Source: Undibacterium piscinae | GTDB lineage: Bacteria; Pseudomonadota; Gammaproteobacteria; Burkholderiales; Burkholderiaceae_D | DNA: 64,000 nt | Assembly: GCA_003970805.2 (NCBI GenBank) | Contig: CP051152.1 | Coordinates: forward strand, 3,224,001 to 3,288,000 | Direction of reading: 5' to 3' | Shown here: in pieces, positions 1-8,922 of the stretch | Layout: each line of letters begins with the position of its first letter | Numbering within the stretch: the first letter of the stretch is position 1 | Position numbers and translations under genes: made by a program | Notes under the pieces: model-generated | What the model saw: only the letters and a program-made list of their open reading frames with translations | What the model was told of the DNA's origin: nothing | Databases searched by the model: none

Positions 1-1
1 G

Positions 2-727
2 GTCTATGCCACTTCCTCGATCGCGATTTTGTCGTTTATCGTTTGGGCTCACCATATGTTCACTACTGGCATGCCGGTAACGGCGCAATTGTTCTTTATG
101 TACGCAACCATGCTGATCTCGGTTCCTACCGGTGTAAAGGTCTTTAACTGGGTTGCGACCATGTGGAAAGGTTCGATGACTTTTGAGACCCCAATGTTGT
201 TTGCGGTTGGTTTCATTTTCGTATTCACCATGGGCGGCTTTACAGGGCTGATCCTGGCAGTTACTCCTATCGATATCCAATTGCAGGATACTTACTATGT
301 GGTTGCTCATTTTCACTATGTGTTGGTAGCGGGTTCCTTGTTTGCCTTGTTTGCCGGTTTTTATTACTGGAGTCCGAAATGGACCGGTTTTATGTATAAC
401 GAGACACGCGGCAAGATCCATTTCTGGGGTTCCTTGGTCTGGTTTAACATTACTTTCTTCCCTATGCACTTTTTGGGCTTGGCTGGTATGCCGCGTCGTT
501 ATGCCGATTATCCGGCCCAATTTACTGACTTCAATGTCATTGCCTCAGTCGGCGCATTTGGTTTCGGGTTGATGCAAGTGTACTTCTTGCTCTTCGTTGT
601 TATCCCTTGCATTAAAGGTGGCAAGCCAGCGCCTGCTCAGCCTTGGGATGGCGCCGAAGGATTGGAATGGACAGTACCAAGTCCAGCGCCTTTCCATACA
701 TTTGAAGAACCGCCAGTAGTTAAATAA
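2..727 (+). CDS. ctaD: Cytochrome c oxidase subunit I, C-terminal part (5' end outside window)
   Basis: Catalytic subunit of the inner-membrane aa3-type cytochrome c oxidase, which reduces O2 to water and pumps protons. The frame is open from base 2, so the start lies outside the window. The Cu-B histidine pair is visible in VWAHHMFT near the left edge, and the heme a/a3 ligands in VVAHFHYVL. Hydrophobic segments continue to a short charged tail ending PPVVK. It opens a cta cluster (assembly factors and subunit III follow on the same strand). Identification is secure. Only about 241 residues are present. Confidence 0.97.
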   Translation, partial: VYATSSIAILSFIVWAHHMFTTGMPVTAQLFFMYATMLISVPTGVKVFNWVATMWKGSMTFETPMLFAVGFIFVFTMGGFTGLILAVTPIDIQLQDTYYVVAHFHYVLVAGSLFALFAGFYYWSPKWTGFMYNETRGKIHFWGSLVWFNITFFPMHFLGLAGMPRRYADYPAQFTDFNVIASVGAFGFGLMQVYFLLFVVIPCIKGGKPAPAQPWDGAEGLEWTVPSPAPFHTFEEPPVVK

Positions 728-771
728 GCTTTAGGCAGGAGGTGCGATACAAGTCGCACTTCCTTTAAAAA

Positions 772-880
772 ATGAAAAATCAAAAAAAAACCGAATAATC
801 TGAGAACAGCACTCATGTTGTTTTCTGTAGTCTTGGTGTTTTTTATTGGCGTGTTTGTTAAGCAAACCTGGTTACGTTGA
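772..880 (+). pseudogene. Cytochrome oxidase small assembly protein, frameshifted in an A9 run
   Basis: A tiny single-helix membrane protein expected between ctaD and ctaG in Burkholderiales. From ATG 772 the frame reads MKNQKK and then stops early. The next frame carries the family-like stretch NNLRTALMLFSVVLVFF and ends at TGA 878-880. The two join into a 35-residue protein if one A is removed from the nine-A run at 782-790; the second frame has no start codon of its own. The product is one transmembrane helix with a basic N-terminus. Most likely the gene is intact and the A run was miscounted; slippage on the run is a possible alternative. Confidence 0.72.
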
Positions 881-895
881 CAGGACATAGAGCCC

Positions 896-1489
896 ATGTC
901 CGAACAACCGAAAATCCAAGAATTAGCGCAACGCCAGTCTGGCACTAAGAAGCTTAATCTCACCATGCTCAGCAAGTTATCAGTGATTGCAGTGGTGATG
1001 TTTGGATTCGGTTATGCCTTGGTGCCTATCTATAAGCAAATTTGTGAATTGACAGGGGTAAATATCCTGACTCCAAAAGATATCTCGATAAAAGAAATAT
1101 CTAATTCACAAATAGATAGAACGCGTGAAGTCACCGTGGAGTTTGATGCAAATACCCAAGGTCCATGGCGCTTTCGCCCTACGGTGTCGAGTTTGAAAGT
1201 ACATCCGGGCGAAATGGCGCAGATTATGTACGAAGTGGTGAACAAGCAATCGTACAAGATGGAGGCGCAGGCTATACCTAGCTATGCTCCGCAACAGGCT
1301 GCGGCCTACTTTAAAAAGATGGATTGTTTTTGTTTTAAGCAGCAAACCCTGGAAGCGAACGAAGCTAGACAAATGCCGGTAGTCTTTTATATCGACCCTG
1401 ATTTGCCGAAAGATGTGAAAACCATCACTTTGTCATATACGTTTTTTGAGGTTGGAATGAAGCCAAAATCTGCTCCTGAAGGTATATAA
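896..1489 (+). CDS. ctaG: Cytochrome c oxidase assembly protein CtaG/Cox11
   Basis: Copper chaperone that delivers Cu to the Cu-B site of subunit I, anchored in the inner membrane with its domain in the periplasm. The 197-residue protein has one N-terminal transmembrane helix (about residues 25-48) and the Cox11 copper motif CFCF at residues 144-147, followed by a beta-rich domain ending near YTFFEVG. Start ATG 896 follows an AGGACA ribosome-binding site. It lies directly downstream of the small assembly ORF and 3 bp ahead of the DUF2970 gene, as in related cta clusters. Confidence 0.96.
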   Translation: MSEQPKIQELAQRQSGTKKLNLTMLSKLSVIAVVMFGFGYALVPIYKQICELTGVNILTPKDISIKEISNSQIDRTREVTVEFDANTQGPWRFRPTVSSLKVHPGEMAQIMYEVVNKQSYKMEAQAIPSYAPQQAAAYFKKMDCFCFKQQTLEANEARQMPVVFYIDPDLPKDVKTITLSYTFFEVGMKPKSAPEGI

Positions 1490-1492
1490 CGG

Positions 1493-1708
1493 ATGGACGA
1501 ATTGAAACCGGCAAGTAAGCGTAATGTCTCTTTTGCGGCAACGGCAAAAGCCGTTTTTTGGTCGTTTCTAGGAATACGTAAAAAAAGTGATTACGAACAG
1601 GACGCGGCTCAGCTTAATCCTATTCATGTGATTATCGCGGGTGTGATCGGAGCATTGATTTTCATCGCGACACTCATATTGATTGTAAAAAGTGTAGTTG
1701 GAAAATAA
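1493..1708 (+). CDS. DUF2970 family small membrane protein
   Basis: 71-residue protein with a basic N-terminus, the segment AVFWSFLGIRKK, and one C-terminal transmembrane helix (about residues 45-67). It matches the DUF2970 family, which sits between ctaG and ctaE in many betaproteobacteria. Its role is not established; context suggests oxidase assembly or stability. It starts 3 bp after ctaG, so translation is probably coupled. Confidence 0.88.
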   Translation: MDELKPASKRNVSFAATAKAVFWSFLGIRKKSDYEQDAAQLNPIHVIIAGVIGALIFIATLILIVKSVVGK

Positions 1709-1746
1709 AAAAAATTTAGATTAAAAATTGTAATCGGGAGATAGAA

Positions 1747-2607
1747 ATGAGTTCTCACAATACTAAGGCACCTTATTATTTTGTACCGGGACCTTCTCAG
1801 TGGCCAGTACTTGGCGGCGTCACTTTATTGCTGACCATGCTAGGCGCATCTGCCTGGGTAAACGGCGCAACCTGGGGAGCTTACTTGAATTTCGCAGGTA
1901 TTTTCCTGACGCTCATCGTATTGTATAAGTGGTTTGGTGATGCCATCGCGGAGTCTGAGGGCGGTCAATACAGTGCACGGGTTGATGTATCGTATCGCTG
2001 GAGCATGAGTTGGTTTATTTTTTCTGAAGTCATGTTCTTCGGTGCATTTTTCGGAGCCCTGTTTTATGCCCGCAGCATCACTATGCCATGGCTGGCAGAT
2101 CTGGATCACAAATTGTTATGGCCTGATTTCTCCGCGCAATGGGGTAATCTCGGACCTGCCGGTACGGTAGAGGCCTTTAAGACTATGGGGCCGTTTCCCA
2201 TCCCTACCATTAATACCGCCTTGTTGCTGACATCAGGCCTGACTTTGACGATTTCTCATCATGCGCTGCGTGCCGGTCATCGTGCCAAGACTGCATTCTG
2301 GTTAGCGGCAACGGTATTGCTCGGTGCGGTATTCATGGGCTTCCAGGTTTATGAATACATGCATGCGTACAGCGAACTGAATTTGAAACTGACCTCAGGT
2401 ATTTACGGTTCTACGTTCTTCATGCTGACGGGTTTTCATGGCTTTCATGTGACTATGGGCGCCATCATGTTATCGGTGATTTTGTATCGCGTGATGAAGG
2501 GGCATTTTACGCCTGAGCAGCATTTCGCCTTCGAAGGAGCCGCCTGGTACTGGCACTTTGTTGACGTGGTCTGGCTTGGCTTGTATGTGGTTGTTTATTG
2601 GCTTTAA
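1747..2607 (+). CDS. ctaE: Cytochrome c oxidase subunit III
   Basis: Integral membrane subunit III of the aa3 oxidase. The 286-residue protein has seven predicted transmembrane helices. Family hallmarks are visible: SEVMFFGAFF, TGFHGFHVTMG and the C-terminal AAWYWHFVDVVWLGLYVVVYWL, shown here only in parts. Start ATG 1747 follows GGGAGATAGAA. A strong hairpin terminator follows the stop, closing the ctaD-ctaE transcription unit. Confidence 0.97.
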   Translation: MSSHNTKAPYYFVPGPSQWPVLGGVTLLLTMLGASAWVNGATWGAYLNFAGIFLTLIVLYKWFGDAIAESEGGQYSARVDVSYRWSMSWFIFSEVMFFGAFFGALFYARSITMPWLADLDHKLLWPDFSAQWGNLGPAGTVEAFKTMGPFPIPTINTALLLTSGLTLTISHHALRAGHRAKTAFWLAATVLLGAVFMGFQVYEYMHAYSELNLKLTSGIYGSTFFMLTGFHGFHVTMGAIMLSVILYRVMKGHFTPEQHFAFEGAAWYWHFVDVVWLGLYVVVYWL

Positions 2608-2643
2608 TCAGTTGTAATCAGCCTGGATAATCTTGCCTATGAC

Positions 2644-2676
2644 ACGAAAAAGCCGCACTGTGTGCGGCTTTTTCGT
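2644..2676 (+). terminator. Intrinsic terminator after ctaE
   Basis: Perfect 15-bp stem (2644-2658 with 2662-2676) around a TGT loop. The stem arms begin and end with A and T runs, so it may work in both directions. It lies between ctaE (+) and the DUF2909 gene (-). Confidence 0.88.
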
Positions 2677-2722
2677 GCTTATGCCTGAATGCCAAGTATG
2701 ATGTGCTAACTCGCTACTGAAA

Positions 2723-2923
2723 TCAGTGAATGCCGGTTGGCTGTATTAATCCAAAATGGTTAGCGACGAGAATCAGAATAAACAGACCGATAGAAAATCC
2801 TACCCGAAATGCTAAAGCTTTCACTGTACGGTTACTTTTTCCCTTATCTTTCATGAGATAGACCAGAGCTGAACCCAAGCTGAAAAAAATCAGCAAGAAT
2901 GCGATAGCGACAAAAATTTTCAT
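2723..2923 (-). CDS. DUF2909 twin-transmembrane protein
   Basis: 66-residue protein with two hydrophobic helices (about residues 3-24 and 40-58) separated by a basic loop KDKGKSNR. This is the DUF2909 twin-transmembrane arrangement found in cta clusters of Burkholderiales. It is read opposite to its neighbours and is divergent from the SURF1 gene, starting 33 bp away from it. Its function is unknown; involvement in oxidase biogenesis is only suggested by location. Confidence 0.82.
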   Translation of the reverse strand: MKIFVAIAFLLIFFSLGSALVYLMKDKGKSNRTVKALAFRVGFSIGLFILILVANHFGLIQPTGIH

Positions 2924-2956
2924 AGCTGATTATCCATACAGAAAACCTTAATTGTA

Positions 2957-3673
2957 ATGCCTTTTTTCTTTCGTCTTCGCCTCATTCCCTTGTTTGCTAC
3001 CATAGCCATGGTTGCGTTAGGCGTGAGCCTGGGCCAATGGCAAAGTCAACGTGCAGCCGAAAAGGAAAATATTGCATCGGCGATGCAGCAGCGTAGCAAA
3101 ATGCCCGAACTCCAATCTTCTCAATTACTGACCACAGGTTCCGATAATGCCTTTCGTCGCGTAGTCTTGCATGGGCGCTTTGTGCACGGGTGGCCCTTGT
3201 ATCTGGATAATCGCCCGTTGCATGGAGTGGCCGGATTTTATGTAATGATGCCGTTTAGCATTGGGGGTAGCGATCAGCATGTCTTAGTCTTGCGTGGCTG
3301 GCAGCCGAGAAACCCTGTTGATCGGCTCCGTATGCCGGAGTTAGTCACACCTAAAGGTGAGCTAGTGCTTGAGGGGGTGATCAGATCAGGCGTTGATAGG
3401 GTGATGCAATTAGGGCAGCCAGGGGTAATACTACCCGGGGCTATCGTACAGAATTTGTCGCTGGCCGATGTGTCGAAACAAACACATTTAAAGATGCTCG
3501 ACTTCGTCGTTGAGCAAACCTCCGCTTCATCAGATCGCTTATTGCGTGATTGGCCGGTTCCGTCGGCAGGAGCTGATAAACACCGTGGCTATGCATTTCA
3601 GTGGTATGCCTTGGCACTGATGGCGGTCATTTTTTTCGTTGTAACAGGATTTCGTCGTGGAAAAAATAGATAA
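2957..3673 (+). CDS. SURF1 family cytochrome oxidase biogenesis protein
   Basis: Membrane protein that helps place heme a in subunit I. The 238-residue protein has the SURF1 layout: an N-terminal transmembrane helix (about 5-25), a periplasmic domain with YLDNRPLHGVAGFYVMMPF and VLVLRGW, the conserved HRGYAFQWYALALM segment, and a C-terminal helix. Its 3' end overlaps the next gene by 17 bp, so the two are probably coupled. The family call is secure; the exact role follows from family knowledge. Confidence 0.92.
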   Translation: MPFFFRLRLIPLFATIAMVALGVSLGQWQSQRAAEKENIASAMQQRSKMPELQSSQLLTTGSDNAFRRVVLHGRFVHGWPLYLDNRPLHGVAGFYVMMPFSIGGSDQHVLVLRGWQPRNPVDRLRMPELVTPKGELVLEGVIRSGVDRVMQLGQPGVILPGAIVQNLSLADVSKQTHLKMLDFVVEQTSASSDRLLRDWPVPSAGADKHRGYAFQWYALALMAVIFFVVTGFRRGKNR

Positions 3674-4253
3674 AAGAACTTTAGCGGGTCGTTGGAAATT
3701 GTTTGCGGTACTGGCGGTTTGCGCCGCGCCTATGGTGCTGTCGTACTTGACCTATTACGTGATTAAGCCTAGCGGTCGCACCAATTACGGCAACATACTT
3801 GATCCGCAGCTTTACCCTATGCCCAAATTGGGTGGCGCGCTGTTAGGCGGAGAGCCCAAAGAGTTAGACGCATACAGAGGCAAGTGGATTATGCTCCAGG
3901 TAGACAGTGGCACATGCGCTGAGAATTGCCAGAAAAAACTCTACGATATGCGGCAGTTACGCCTGATTCAAGGTAAAGAGATGGATCGCCTTGAGAGAGT
4001 CTGGCTAATTACCGATGATGCTCCGGTTGATACCGTACTGATACGCGCATTTGATGGCACCAGGATGATTAAAGTTGATCCTGCCGCTTTAAAAAAAAAT
4101 GGCTGCCGCCAGAAGACAATACTCAACTTAGCGAACATATTTTCATGATAGATCCGCGCGGGAATCTGATGATGCGTTTCCCGAAAGACGGCGATCCGCA
4201 AAAAATGAAAAAAGATATCTCCAAGTTGCTACGCGCTTCCGCTATCGGTTAGG
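3657..4253 (+). pseudogene. Sco-like thioredoxin-fold membrane protein, frameshifted in an A9 run
   Basis: Predicted inner-membrane protein with a periplasmic Sco/thioredoxin-like domain, probably an oxidase assembly factor. It starts at GTG 3657 inside the SURF1 gene. It has one helix (about 15-35) and a CxxxC pair at residues 87 and 91 (CAENC), the spacing used by Sco proteins for copper. The frame breaks at the nine-A run 4091-4099. With ten A's it reads on through IDPRGNLMMRFPKD to a stop at 4251-4253, giving about 198 residues. As read, it stops at 4148 and loses the C-terminal 50 residues. The remainder is clearly coding, so a base-count error is likely. Confidence 0.78.
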
Positions 4254-4262
4254 CGAACGCTT

Positions 4263-5327
4263 ATGTGGATACAACTGGCTTTAACAGGCTTGCTGATCGC
4301 CTTGTTTCCTCTGATCTTGGTCTGGATATCGAGAGACACGGATAAATATCGGAAATTGATAGGGGTCACCTTATTTCTGACTTTAGACCTGATCATTTTC
4401 GGTGCCTTTACCCGCTTGACTGATTCAGGTCTGGGTTGCCCTGACTGGCCCGGTTGCTATGGTCAGGCGAACCCATTTCAGTCGCATGGCGCGATTAAGG
4501 CGGCGCAAGACTTGATGCCCGGCGGACCGGTGACTTTGCAGAAAGCCTGGATAGAAATGATTCATCGTTATCTGGCGATGTGCGTGGGGATGCTGATCGT
4601 GGTTCAGATGCTCGTGGCCTGGTGGCGTCGCGCCATGCTAAAACATAGCCCTTGGCTGGCAACTGGCTTATTCTTTTTCGTTTGTTTGCAAGGCGCCTTC
4701 GGAGCCTGGACCGTGACCCTGAAGTTGCAACCTGTTATCGTCACCATGCATCTGTTATTGGGAATGGGTTTATTAGGTTTATTGACCTGGGCTTGGGCAC
4801 GTGAGGATACTGACGCAGTGGTCGCGGCAGTAATGCGACCGGGCTTGATCCGGGTAGCGAGTTTGGCGCTGATTTTGTTGATCGTGCAAATCGCTTTAGG
4901 TGGATGGGTAAGCACTAACTATGCCGCATTAGCTTGTCATGACTATCCGCTGTGCAATGGTGCGCTTATACCTGAACTCGATTTTGAGCATGGATATACG
5001 CTTTGGCGTCAGTTGGGTTTGACGGCCAATGGAGATTATTTGCCATTTTCTGCACTTGTTGCGATTCACTGGGTACATAGAAGCTTCGCTTGGCTGGTCA
5101 TTGCCGTGGTTTTATGGGCGGCTTATCAGGCCAGAAAAATCCCAAAACTGAGTTGGTTGTCTAAGGCTCTGGGCTTAGTCATTTGCCTGCAATTTTTAAG
5201 TGGTGTCTCAACCGTATTTTTTTCATGGCCACTGTTGATCGCGGTGGTTCATAACGCTGGAGCGGCTTTGCTCATGCTTTTACTGTGCATGCTAAACTAC
5301 CAAGTCCGGCATGCTGCAGCACCTTGA
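4263..5327 (+). CDS. ctaA: Heme A synthase (COX15/CtaA family)
   Basis: Converts heme O to heme A by oxidising the C8 methyl group, in the inner membrane. The 354-residue protein has eight hydrophobic segments, the conserved [22 protein letters not shown] region near residues 45-66 (quoted in part), EMIHRYLAM with a heme-ligand histidine, a mid-protein HLLLG, and a C-terminal VHNAGAA. It lies between the Sco-like gene and ctaB, matching the order of heme A biosynthesis clusters. Confidence 0.95.
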   Translation: MWIQLALTGLLIALFPLILVWISRDTDKYRKLIGVTLFLTLDLIIFGAFTRLTDSGLGCPDWPGCYGQANPFQSHGAIKAAQDLMPGGPVTLQKAWIEMIHRYLAMCVGMLIVVQMLVAWWRRAMLKHSPWLATGLFFFVCLQGAFGAWTVTLKLQPVIVTMHLLLGMGLLGLLTWAWAREDTDAVVAAVMRPGLIRVASLALILLIVQIALGGWVSTNYAALACHDYPLCNGALIPELDFEHGYTLWRQLGLTANGDYLPFSALVAIHWVHRSFAWLVIAVVLWAAYQARKIPKLSWLSKALGLVICLQFLSGVSTVFFSWPLLIAVVHNAGAALLMLLLCMLNYQVRHAAAP

Positions 5328-5332
5328 TTGAC

Positions 5333-6217
5333 ATGACTACTTTAAGCCTTTCTACTAATCGTCTTGCCCAGTATCTGGCGCTGACCAAGCCGCGTGTGAC
5401 TCAACTTGCGGTATTTTGTGCCGTTATAGGGATGTTTCTGGCAACCCCGGAGTTACCTGATTGGCGTTTGGTGGTGGCCGCAACGATAGGAATCTGGCTA
5501 CTTGCCGGTGCAGCCTTTGCGGTCAATTGCCTGATTGAGCGTGAAGTAGACTCACGCATGGCACGTACCGCCCGTCGGGCTAGCGCCAGCGGTGAAATTA
5601 CGGTGCCTCAAATTCTGCTGTTTTCAGGGGTTCTTGGTGGCCTAGGAATGTGGATACTGTACGCCTTGGTGAATCCCCTGACCATGTGGCTGACCTTCGC
5701 TACCTTTGTCGGTTACGCCGTCATCTACACCATCATTTTAAAGCCGGCAACACCGCAGAATATCGTCATCGGCGGTTTGTCCGGCGCAATGCCACCAGCG
5801 CTTGGCTGGGCAGCTATCGCTAACGATCTGCCTATGCAGGCATGGTTGCTGGTGTTGATCATTTTCATCTGGACCCCGCCGCATTTTTGGGCATTGGCGA
5901 TGTATAGACGTGATGACTATGCCAGATCCGGTTTACCCATGTTGCCAATTACCCATGGCCCTGAATTTACCCGTTTTCACATCTGGTTGTATACCATCGC
6001 CTTGTTTGCGACTACCATGTTGCCGTATGCAGTGCATATGAGCGGCTTGATCTATCTGGCAAGTGCGGTAGTTCTTGGCCTGATGTTTCTCTGGTATGCA
6101 TGGCGCATCTATCGTCATTACGACGATTTGCTGGCTCGTAAGACCTTTACATTTTCTATCGTCTACTTATCGCTGCTGTTTATCGCATTGCTGGTGGATC
6201 ATTACATCAAACTATAA
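5333..6217 (+). CDS. ctaB: Protoheme IX farnesyltransferase (heme O synthase)
   Basis: UbiA-superfamily prenyltransferase that farnesylates protoheme to heme O, the substrate for CtaA. It has nine hydrophobic helices; the prenyl-diphosphate site [18 protein letters not shown] is visible near residues 65-82, and the second loop [17 protein letters not shown] farther on. I chose ATG 5333 (294 residues), 5 bp after ctaA stops. An in-frame ATG at 5285 would overlap ctaA by 43 bp and add a non-conserved leader. Confidence 0.95.
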   Translation: MTTLSLSTNRLAQYLALTKPRVTQLAVFCAVIGMFLATPELPDWRLVVAATIGIWLLAGAAFAVNCLIEREVDSRMARTARRASASGEITVPQILLFSGVLGGLGMWILYALVNPLTMWLTFATFVGYAVIYTIILKPATPQNIVIGGLSGAMPPALGWAAIANDLPMQAWLLVLIIFIWTPPHFWALAMYRRDDYARSGLPMLPITHGPEFTRFHIWLYTIALFATTMLPYAVHMSGLIYLASAVVLGLMFLWYAWRIYRHYDDLLARKTFTFSIVYLSLLFIALLVDHYIKL

Positions 6218-6223
6218 AAAAAC

Positions 6224-6814
6224 ATGTATAAATTGCAGCACTTCTTGAAACTAGCCTGTCTATCTTTATTACTGTGTTTGAGCGCTTGCTCTGATCTTAA
6301 CGATAAATTTATCAATACGGATCTGACCGGCTTGGATTACGCAAAAGATTTTGCGCTTACCGATCACAATGGGAAAGCGCGCAGTTTGGCTGATTTTAAG
6401 GGCAAGGCGGTCGTCATTTTTTTTGGTTATACCCAATGTCCGGATGTCTGTCCGACTACCATGGCGGAAATGGCGAGCGTTATGAAGTTGCTTGGCAATG
6501 ACGCTGAAAAAGTCCAGGTCTTGTTCGTCACGGTTGACCCTGAACGTGACACGCAAGCTTTGCTGTCAGCCTACGTACCGACATTTGATCCGCGTTTTCT
6601 AGGTTTATCCGGTGATCAGGCCGCGACCGTTAAGGTGGCCAAAGAATTTAAGGTGTATTACCAGAAAGCTGCCGGCAAGACCGCCGATAGTTACACTATG
6701 GATCATACCGCAGGCAGCTATGTATTTGATCCACAGGGTCGTATTCGTTTGTTCTTGAAGCACGGTCAAGGCGCAGAACCGATTGCGCATGATCTTAAAA
6801 TCTTACTGAAATAA
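6224..6814 (+). CDS. SCO1/SenC family copper chaperone lipoprotein
   Basis: Periplasm-facing lipoprotein that metallates the Cu-A site of the oxidase. The 196-residue protein has a lipobox LSAC with Cys22, the CxxxC copper motif QCPDVCP (Cys72, Cys76) and the third ligand His161 in MDHTAGSYV. This is the complete classical Sco set. It starts 6 bp after ctaB and ends at a terminator shared with rpoH, which converges on it. Confidence 0.94.
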   Translation: MYKLQHFLKLACLSLLLCLSACSDLNDKFINTDLTGLDYAKDFALTDHNGKARSLADFKGKAVVIFFGYTQCPDVCPTTMAEMASVMKLLGNDAEKVQVLFVTVDPERDTQALLSAYVPTFDPRFLGLSGDQAATVKVAKEFKVYYQKAAGKTADSYTMDHTAGSYVFDPQGRIRLFLKHGQGAEPIAHDLKILLK

Positions 6815-6841
6815 AAATGGCACTCAATGAGTGCCATTTTT
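6813..6841. terminator. Bidirectional terminator between senC and rpoH
   Basis: Perfect 14-bp inverted repeat (6813-6826 with 6828-6841) whose outer arms are A5 and T5. It separates the convergent senC (+) and rpoH (-) genes and can serve both. Confidence 0.88.
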
Positions 6842-6855
6842 ATTATTGCCTACCG

Positions 6856-7757
6856 TTAAGCGAAGCTTGCTAAAGATCCCTTCATCTTTTTCAGGGCAGC
6901 GCTTTCTATCTGACGGATACGTTCGGCAGAAACGCCATACTCATCTGCCAGTTCATGTAGGGTAGAGCCTGAACCATCATCGTTTTTCAACCAGCGAGAT
7001 TCAATGATGTGACGGGAACGCGCATCTAACTTAGATAATGCCGATTCCAGACCTTCGCTTTGCAATCGGTCATAGCGTTGCGCTTCGATGACCTGAGTCG
7101 GTTCATCGACTTCTGTCTTCAGATAGGCAATCGGCGCGAATTTATCGTCTTCGTCATCGCTTTGGGAATCCATAGCGATATCACGACCAGACAGGCGCAT
7201 TTCCATCTCTATGACTTCTTCGCGCTTGACATCAAGTTTTTTTTCGCGAGAGCCTCAATCTGGGTCGGCGACATTGCATCCAGACCCTCTTTGTTGCTGC
7301 GCAGATTAAAGAACAGTTTACGCTGCGCTTTAGTTGTCGCTACCTTTACCAGGCGCCAGTTTTTCAGAATGTATTCATGCATTTCAGCCTTGATCCAGTG
7401 CATCGCATAGGAAACCAGACGTACGCCTTGGTCAGGGTCAAAACGTTTTACCGCTTTCATCAAACCAATATTGCCTTCTTGAATCAGATCGGCGTGCGGC
7501 AAACCGTAACCGAGATAACCGCGGGCAATAGACACTACCAGACGCAAATGTGACATAACCAATTGCTGCGCGGCATTAAGATCATTGCTTTGACGCAGTT
7601 GATTGGCTAAGTCCATTTCTTGTTCATGAGTCAGCATGGGCAGACGATTTACTGCAGAAATATAGGCATCTATATTGCCTAATGTACCGCTAAACCCCAA
7701 AGCCAATGCTGTGCTATTCGAAGATGGCATAATGGTTTGTGTCGCTGAATAAGTCAT
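6856..7757 (-). pseudogene. rpoH: RNA polymerase sigma-32 factor RpoH, frameshifted in an A8 run
   Basis: Heat-shock sigma factor. The first 182 codons (7757 down to 7209) carry sigma region 2 with [20 protein letters not shown] and the core-binding [19 protein letters not shown]. The remaining codons (to 6856) carry region 4 with ERIRQIESAALKKMK. The two frames meet at the T8 run 7237-7244 on the plus strand. A count divisible by three restores ALAKK(K)LDVKREEV and a protein of about 300 residues. A perfect CIRCE operator lies 79 bp upstream of the start. RpoH is normally important for growth, so a miscounted run is likelier than a true null. Confidence 0.9.
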
Positions 7758-7836
7758 TCTTCCTCCTGATTTGCTGCCGGTCTGTGGCGATAAAATGATG
7801 AAAATTACATTAGACCAGTCACTTCAAGTTCTTATA

Positions 7837-7863
7837 TTAGCACTCTCTGAGTTTGAGTGCTAA
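7837..7863. promoter_or_regulatory. CIRCE operator (HrcA binding site) upstream of rpoH
   Basis: Exact match to the CIRCE consensus: TTAGCACTC, nine bases (7846-7854), GAGTGCTAA. The centre is about 93 bp upstream of the rpoH start on the minus strand, and the opposite side has no gene start for almost 3 kb. HrcA is the known CIRCE repressor, so heat-shock derepression of rpoH is inferred. Confidence 0.93.
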
Positions 7864-7995
7864 TAACCTCTCATTATAAGAACAATGCGAACAATAATTG
7901 TTGTTGCATAATAATCAATTTCAATTAATTATAAAAGTTAGAGAGCAGAATGCTGGAAAAGTTGCAGAATTTTTTGAGTTTTCTCAAGGGAATGC

Positions 7996-8910
7996 TCAAT
8001 TAATGCGCGATAGTTGTCGCCGTACCGAGAAAAAGGCACCACATAAGCCCAGGCTCATGCTCAAGGCGAGTAAGGCCATGCTTGGCAATACGCCAAGCGG
8101 GGTTAAATGGAATTCGGATGCGTATAGTTTCGCGAATTCAGCGATCGACTGATTTAATGGATGTAAAGAGAGCGCAATGAGTGCCAATGCCGAGCAGCCC
8201 GCCAAAAATCCTAATAGTGCGCCGGTGTAATAATAAGGTTTGTGGATGAAACTATTGGTGGCGCCCAATAAACGGGCGATAGAGATTTCTGCCTGATGGG
8301 AAATCACTTGTAAGCGGGTTGCGTTAAATATGACGACCACGACCACGACACTTAATGTTCCCGCCAAAAAGAGCAAGGACATTTGCAGTACTTGTACCAA
8401 TGCAGAGAGCCGCTTTACCCAGGCTGAATCAACTTGTACCACATCCACATAGTCCAATGACCTAAGCTGCGTCACCAGGGCTTCGACTTTGTGCGCATCC
8501 GAATTTGACATTGACAATACATAGGCGTCTGGCAGCGGGTTGCCGCCCAGGGTGGCGAGAACTTCCGCCAGACTGGAGGTTTGCTCCATTGCTGCCAATG
8601 CCTTATCCTTCGTGACAAAATTGAGTTTGGCCGGGATGCCGGCTTCTTTCAGTATTTTTTTGATGGGAATCGACAGGGCTGTGGCATCAGCGCGGGCGGT
8701 GGCCGGATGCATGAAAATACTGATTTCAGGCTCTATCGACAACTGCGAGGAAACCGGGCGAATATTTTCGATCAGCGTCAGACCGGCGATCGGCAGGGCG
8801 AGCGCGATGGCAACCACCAGCACATTGAACAAAAAGTTACCGGGGCTGGCGCGCAGATGTGACAGGGCACTTTTAATGGCGAACAGATGTTGGCGAAACC
8901 AGATAGTCAT
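7996..8910 (-). CDS. ftsX: Cell division protein FtsX
   Basis: Membrane partner of FtsE in the FtsEX complex, which activates septal peptidoglycan hydrolases at the division site. The 304-residue protein has a cytoplasmic N-terminus, one helix (about 28-48), a large periplasmic domain, and three C-terminal helices, the FtsX topology. The motif SIARLLGATNSFI matches the family. It starts 12 bp after ftsE. The 7864-7995 stretch beyond its end holds only AT-rich sequence. Confidence 0.95.
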   Translation of the reverse strand: MTIWFRQHLFAIKSALSHLRASPGNFLFNVLVVAIALALPIAGLTLIENIRPVSSQLSIEPEISIFMHPATARADATALSIPIKKILKEAGIPAKLNFVTKDKALAAMEQTSSLAEVLATLGGNPLPDAYVLSMSNSDAHKVEALVTQLRSLDYVDVVQVDSAWVKRLSALVQVLQMSLLFLAGTLSVVVVVVIFNATRLQVISHQAEISIARLLGATNSFIHKPYYYTGALLGFLAGCSALALIALSLHPLNQSIAEFAKLYASEFHLTPLGVLPSMALLALSMSLGLCGAFFSVRRQLSRIN

Positions 8911-8922
8911 GGGAGTTCCTAG

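Noticed and set aside
5285..5332. Upstream in-frame start for ctaB
   Set aside because: It would overlap ctaA by 43 bp and add a Cys-rich leader not seen in the family.
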